A DNA stretch of 64,000 nt from Tangfeifania diversioriginum (lineage in GTDB: Bacteria; Bacteroidota; Bacteroidia; Bacteroidales; Prolixibacteraceae), in assembly GCA_945873105.1 (NCBI GenBank), contig CAMCBW010000025.1:17469-81468 (forward strand), read 5' to 3'. Shown here in pieces: positions 60,455 to 64,000 of this stretch. The notes beneath the pieces are model-generated. The model ran no database searches. It saw nothing but the letters and a program-made list of their open reading frames with translations, and was not told the DNA's origin. Each line of letters begins with the position of its first letter. Within the stretch, counting starts at the first letter, position 1. A program made the translations under genes and the position numbers.

Positions 60455-63400
60455 TTAGTTAAATACATAACGGAGTCCCAACTGAATTCCGTAGGTTCCT
60501 GCAACTGTTGTAGGATCCTGAAAAGAAGTTTTGACATATTCACCACCAATTTTTTGCATGGAGACTTTCAACATACCTGTTGCAGCATCTTTGCTAACTG
60601 CAGTCAAAGGAGAGGAAGTTACAACATTCTGATTCAATCCCCAGCTTGAATTCAACAAGTTGGCAAAATTAATCACATCAACAGTAAATTGGAGTTTGTT
60701 TCCGGTTCCTTTGAATTTCATCTTGAAATCCTGGGTCAGTCTAATATCAATTCTTTTGTTCCATGGAGCATAGGCTCCAAAACGCTCAGCATATTCTCCG
60801 GCATGTTCGGAGAGATAGGGGTCCTGTTTTGCATAGGCAAAATAGGCATCTGCATCTGCCTGGGAAGCCCAAATGAATTCACTTTGATTCTTTGGAATAT
60901 ACATCAATTCATGGGTAGAAGTACCGTCTTTATTCATGTCACCAAAATACATGTAGGAATATGCATTACCCTTGTAAGCTGAGTAGAATACAGAGATTGT
61001 TGTGGCAAAATACTTTGCGTAATCGATGGTATAATCAAGTTCTGCAATAATACGGTGAGGCGTATTGTTGGAAGTTAATCCAGTTTCAGGATCATTGAGA
61101 GAATTCTTGATGATACGGTACTGCCATGCAGAAAATGGATCGGAACCCGTTTTACCCGTAACTTCATGGCCCATGCTGCGGGAATAGCCTACCATTCCGC
61201 CAAATCCATACATTTTTGGCAGATCAAGTTGGGCAGAAAAGGTGTAACCATCACCTTTTTTGGTGTTGCGCATAATGACGACATTCTGGAAAGTTTTGTT
61301 GTAAAACTTGTCGGCATTGGTGCTGTTAGACCAGTAAGGACGGGTATTGGTACCCTCTTTGATGGTGGAGGCAGCAGCATTCATGTTGATGTTTTCAAAC
61401 CAGATGGAATTGATGTCTTTGTTGTAAATTCCATCGAGGGTCAACTTCATGTTGAGGGGTAATTTCAGATCAAAGCCTAAACTTGTACGCCAAACCTGTG
61501 GCAATTTGAAATCTTTGTCAATGGCGGCAATTCTTCCTCCAACAACATTTTTCTGTGGAAAAATATCGGCAATGGCAGCGTTATCCAGTAATTTCTTGGC
61601 ATCAGCTTCAAAAGGAATTCTGGCCAACTGACCCTGTGCCGCAGTACCTCCATTGGAGTTAATTACCAATTGGTATTGCAACATACCGCTGTTGGTGGGC
61701 TGGTTGGTAAACCATACAAATGGAATGCGTCCGGTGAAAATACCAGTCCCACCCCTTACCTTGATTGATTTATCGCCCTTTACATCCCAGTTGAACCCAA
61801 GACGGGGTGACCACAATACTTTAACTGTTGGCCAGGTTGAAAGGTCCACTGTCTCATTTTGTTTGAATTTCTGACCATAAAGTCCAGGATTGTCTACGGC
61901 TCCACTCAGGTACATCGGAATATCGATACGTGCTCCCGCAGTAATTTTCAAATTTTCCAGGGCATTCCATTCATCCTGAACATAGGCTGAAAACTGACCG
62001 AAAGACAATTCTGCAACAGGATTTTCGTATCCGTTAATAGGATAAGTATAGGCAAAATTAATCGGGTCATAGTCGGTACTGAAAGGCTTGTTTGTTCCAT
62101 CTGCATTCAAACCGGCTCCATTGATGTAGTTTTTGAACGAAGTAAGGTCCTTGAAACGATAATATCCGGAACCTTGACGCAAATAGCTGTTGGCAAAATA
62201 TTGATTCTCATAGGACAAACCGAAAGTCATCGTGTGTTTGTCCATGTTGTAGGTCGCATTGTCGGTGATAATAAAGGTATTGTTGTCCACATTGTTCCCG
62301 TATGAGAACAACTCATATCCTGCAGACATGTATACGTTTCCTGTTGTTGCAACACCAGACATGATATCGATAAATGGGAATACACTGCTGTTCACAGAAC
62401 GTGGCTGGTTGTATTTGGTGTAGGCAACCAGTAATTTGTTCTGAAACTGTCCCATACGGCTGTTTAATTCACCGGTAAAAGACTGCATGGTGCTGGTATT
62501 GAAATACTGGGAATTTTCAAAAGACATACCACCCAAACGAGCATGACGACCACCAGAGATACTTGGATTCGCATCTCCACTGCTACTTGGACGGGATTGG
62601 TTGGAACTCTTGGAATAGTTGTAACGAACGCTCAATTTATGGTTGTCGTTGATGTTCCAGTCAATTTTCGCCAAAATTTTGTTGTTCTCTTCAACATCAC
62701 CGCCCCAATTTTCATAGGCGCCTGTTTCATAGTTCAATTTAGTTTTGAGGTAAGAAGAGAAATCTTTCAGGTCAGTAGAAGTTACCCTGGAGCTTACATT
62801 TGGATCAGCGGCATCACGACCAGCCTCAAGTGCGAGCAAGGTGTTTCCAGGAGTCAGTGCATTTTCGGTTTCGCCACTCAAAAAGAAGAAGAGTTTATTT
62901 TTGATAATTGGACCTCCAATGTTGAAACCAAATACCTTCTTCGAAGAATTGGTCACCGTTAAGTCTTTGTCCCGGATTTTATCTCCATTGAAGCTCTGAT
63001 CACGGTAAAAGGTATAAGCAGATCCTTTGAAAGTATTGGTACCGCTCTTGGTAACGGCATTTACGCCGGCTCCTGTAAAGTTGGACTGACGAACATCAAA
63101 AGGTGCAACAGCAACCTGAATCTCCTCAATGGCATCCATTGAGATAGGCTCGCCGGAAACACCGGGCATGCTGCTTCCAGAAAGTCCGAAGTTGTTGTTG
63201 AAATTGGCACCATCAACCGTTACATTGGACATATATGATTCCCTGCCAACGAAGGAACTACCTCCAGTAGAAAAGGTTGAGAGCTTTGTGAAATCGCCCA
63301 AACTCCGGTTCATGGTAGGAATTAACTCCATGGTCCTTGAAGTGATATTGGTTGATGCACCAGTTTTTTCTGTCGCAAAAGCTGAAGGCTTCATTCCGAC

Positions 63401-63766
63401 CACGGTTACTTCACCCACTTGCGTAGTGTTGTCTTTCAAATTGGTGTTTAAAACAAAGGTTTCACCAAGAGAAAGGTTAATTTCCGTCATGGTCGCCTTG
63501 TTGAAACCAACAAATGAGACTTCCACCTTGTAGGGTCCACCTGTACGCATGCCTTGCAGGTTGAATCGTCCATCGGCATTGGTAACCGTTCCGTACTGGG
63601 TTCCTGATGGAACGTGAACTGCTACAACTGCAGCGCCCGGAAGTGGTTCATCACTACCTGTAATCCTACCACTCATTCCTGAGGTGGTAACCTGAGCCGT
63701 AACAGATGCAAGATAACCTGCAAAAAGTACGAAGGTCAGGCAGAGCTTTAGAAAATTGTTTTTCAT
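60455..63766 (-). CDS. TonB-dependent receptor, Oar-like
   Basis: About 1103 residues from ATG 63766 (a TTG three codons earlier is less likely). A signal peptide ends near SVTAQ (residue 25), a carboxypeptidase-regulatory-like domain spans about 28-105 (SGRITGSDEPLPGAAVVAV, ADGRFNLQGM), then the plug (INSxx-type region with ELIPTMNRSLGDFTKLS) and a long 22-strand-type barrel ending in LGLRYVFN. Proteins of this kind are Oar-like outer-membrane transporters for peptides or large ligands rather than SusC, and no SusD gene is next to it. Closed by a strong terminator. Confidence 0.9.
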   Translation of the reverse strand: MKNNFLKLCLTFVLFAGYLASVTAQVTTSGMSGRITGSDEPLPGAAVVAVHVPSGTQYGTVTNADGRFNLQGMRTGGPYKVEVSFVGFNKATMTEINLSLGETFVLNTNLKDNTTQVGEVTVVGMKPSAFATEKTGASTNITSRTMELIPTMNRSLGDFTKLSTFSTGGSSFVGRESYMSNVTVDGANFNNNFGLSGSSMPGVSGEPISMDAIEEIQVAVAPFDVRQSNFTGAGVNAVTKSGTNTFKGSAYTFYRDQSFNGDKIRDKDLTVTNSSKKVFGFNIGGPIIKNKLFFFLSGETENALTPGNTLLALEAGRDAADPNVSSRVTSTDLKDFSSYLKTKLNYETGAYENWGGDVEENNKILAKIDWNINDNHKLSVRYNYSKSSNQSRPSSSGDANPSISGGRHARLGGMSFENSQYFNTSTMQSFTGELNSRMGQFQNKLLVAYTKYNQPRSVNSSVFPFIDIMSGVATTGNVYMSAGYELFSYGNNVDNNTFIITDNATYNMDKHTMTFGLSYENQYFANSYLRQGSGYYRFKDLTSFKNYINGAGLNADGTNKPFSTDYDPINFAYTYPINGYENPVAELSFGQFSAYVQDEWNALENLKITAGARIDIPMYLSGAVDNPGLYGQKFKQNETVDLSTWPTVKVLWSPRLGFNWDVKGDKSIKVRGGTGIFTGRIPFVWFTNQPTNSGMLQYQLVINSNGGTAAQGQLARIPFEADAKKLLDNAAIADIFPQKNVVGGRIAAIDKDFKLPQVWRTSLGFDLKLPLNMKLTLDGIYNKDINSIWFENINMNAAASTIKEGTNTRPYWSNSTNADKFYNKTFQNVVIMRNTKKGDGYTFSAQLDLPKMYGFGGMVGYSRSMGHEVTGKTGSDPFSAWQYRIIKNSLNDPETGLTSNNTPHRIIAELDYTIDYAKYFATTISVFYSAYKGNAYSYMYFGDMNKDGTSTHELMYIPKNQSEFIWASQADADAYFAYAKQDPYLSEHAGEYAERFGAYAPWNKRIDIRLTQDFKMKFKGTGNKLQFTVDVINFANLLNSSWGLNQNVVTSSPLTAVSKDAATGMLKVSMQKIGGEYVKTSFQDPTTVAGTYGIQLGLRYVFN

Positions 63767-64000
63767 TAATGACAATTTTAGTTACACAATATTAAGTTAA
63801 TCAATAAATACAACGATCTGAAAAAATATTTAACATATTTTAGCACATCCGGATTCGCAACCAAGCAAGTAATCAATACTTTGAAAAAGTGCTTCGTTAC
63901 CATCAGTTTGCAGTCAAATATAACGATAACAGTCAATTAAATTCTATGAATTTTGTTGGCAAGGATTAATTATTTATTAACTTTTTGGGTGAATTTATTA
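63767..64000. promoter_or_regulatory. upstream region of the TonB receptor gene
   Basis: AT-rich, 234 bp to the window edge, no gene. TATATTTG on the minus strand at 63915-63922 matches TANNTTTG and would give a leader of about 140 bases; no -33 element was found at the usual distance. Confidence 0.4.

Overview
The window reads as a chromosome segment from a member of the phylum Bacteroidota, probably Bacteroidales/Marinilabiliales-like. The evidence is the TANNTTTG-type -7 promoter boxes with almost no Shine-Dalgarno sequences, a type IX secretion tail on a GH18 protein, an Oar-type TonB-dependent receptor with an N-terminal carboxypeptidase-regulatory domain, DUF3109 and DUF5808 proteins, a fused malic enzyme/phosphotransacetylase and a PIN-PhoH protein. 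Oxygen-dependent coproporphyrinogen oxidase beside ferrochelatase suggests a facultative or aerobic life style rather than strict gut anaerobiosis. I saw no tRNA, rRNA, transposase, phage gene or CRISPR array.

Layout. 1-8036 is a hexuronate catabolism locus: an MFS uptake gene, uxaC and uxaE on the minus strand, then divergently a LacI-type regulator, an SDR fructuronate/mannonate oxidoreductase, a KDG kinase and a LarA-family (nickel hydroxyacid racemase/epimerase) protein. Two copies of one palindrome sit at the two ends of the divergent intergenic region and are the likely operators. 8189-10831 holds pdxB and 6-phosphogluconate dehydrogenase. A DUF4160/DUF2442 pair, a secreted GH18 protein, gpmI, a DUF3109 protein, adk, hpt and purE follow. 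17388-20272 is a two-gene outer-membrane set, followed by acyltransferase, DUF5808, aspartokinase and isochorismatase-like genes. 23915-29592 (minus) has a GT2, a lipid A-type acyltransferase, an IMPase, MtaB and PhoH. 29795-35066 (plus) has folC, a Tat-exported Gfo/Idh oxidoreductase, a BASS transporter and a PlsC-like acyltransferase. 35086-44006 (minus) has a CNNM/CBS protein, MarC, RsmH, an unrecognised exported protein, hemH, hemF and a GH35 enzyme. 44403-47543 (plus) has a CPBP protease-like protein and a GH31 enzyme. 47613-54842 (minus) has an S41-like protein, maeB, a Bfd-like ferredoxin, a methyltransferase and PBP1A. The right end has a TIGR01777 epimerase, ychF, an ECF sigma factor with a membrane partner and a Spy-like protein, hisS and an Oar-like TonB receptor.

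The genes are mostly ordinary. What stands out is between them. Many intergenic gaps carry short-period low-complexity arrays (7-, 8- or 9-bp units) in several sequence families, often arranged as inverted arms. Some overlap gene ends so exactly that the stop codon is part of the repeat unit (pdxB, the S41-like gene, the Spy-like gene, hisS). kdgK is bracketed by an 81-bp direct repeat (79/81 identical), and a 246-bp MITE-like element with roughly 26-bp terminal inverted repeats fills the gap before ychF. All calls rest on reading the sequence; no database search was run.
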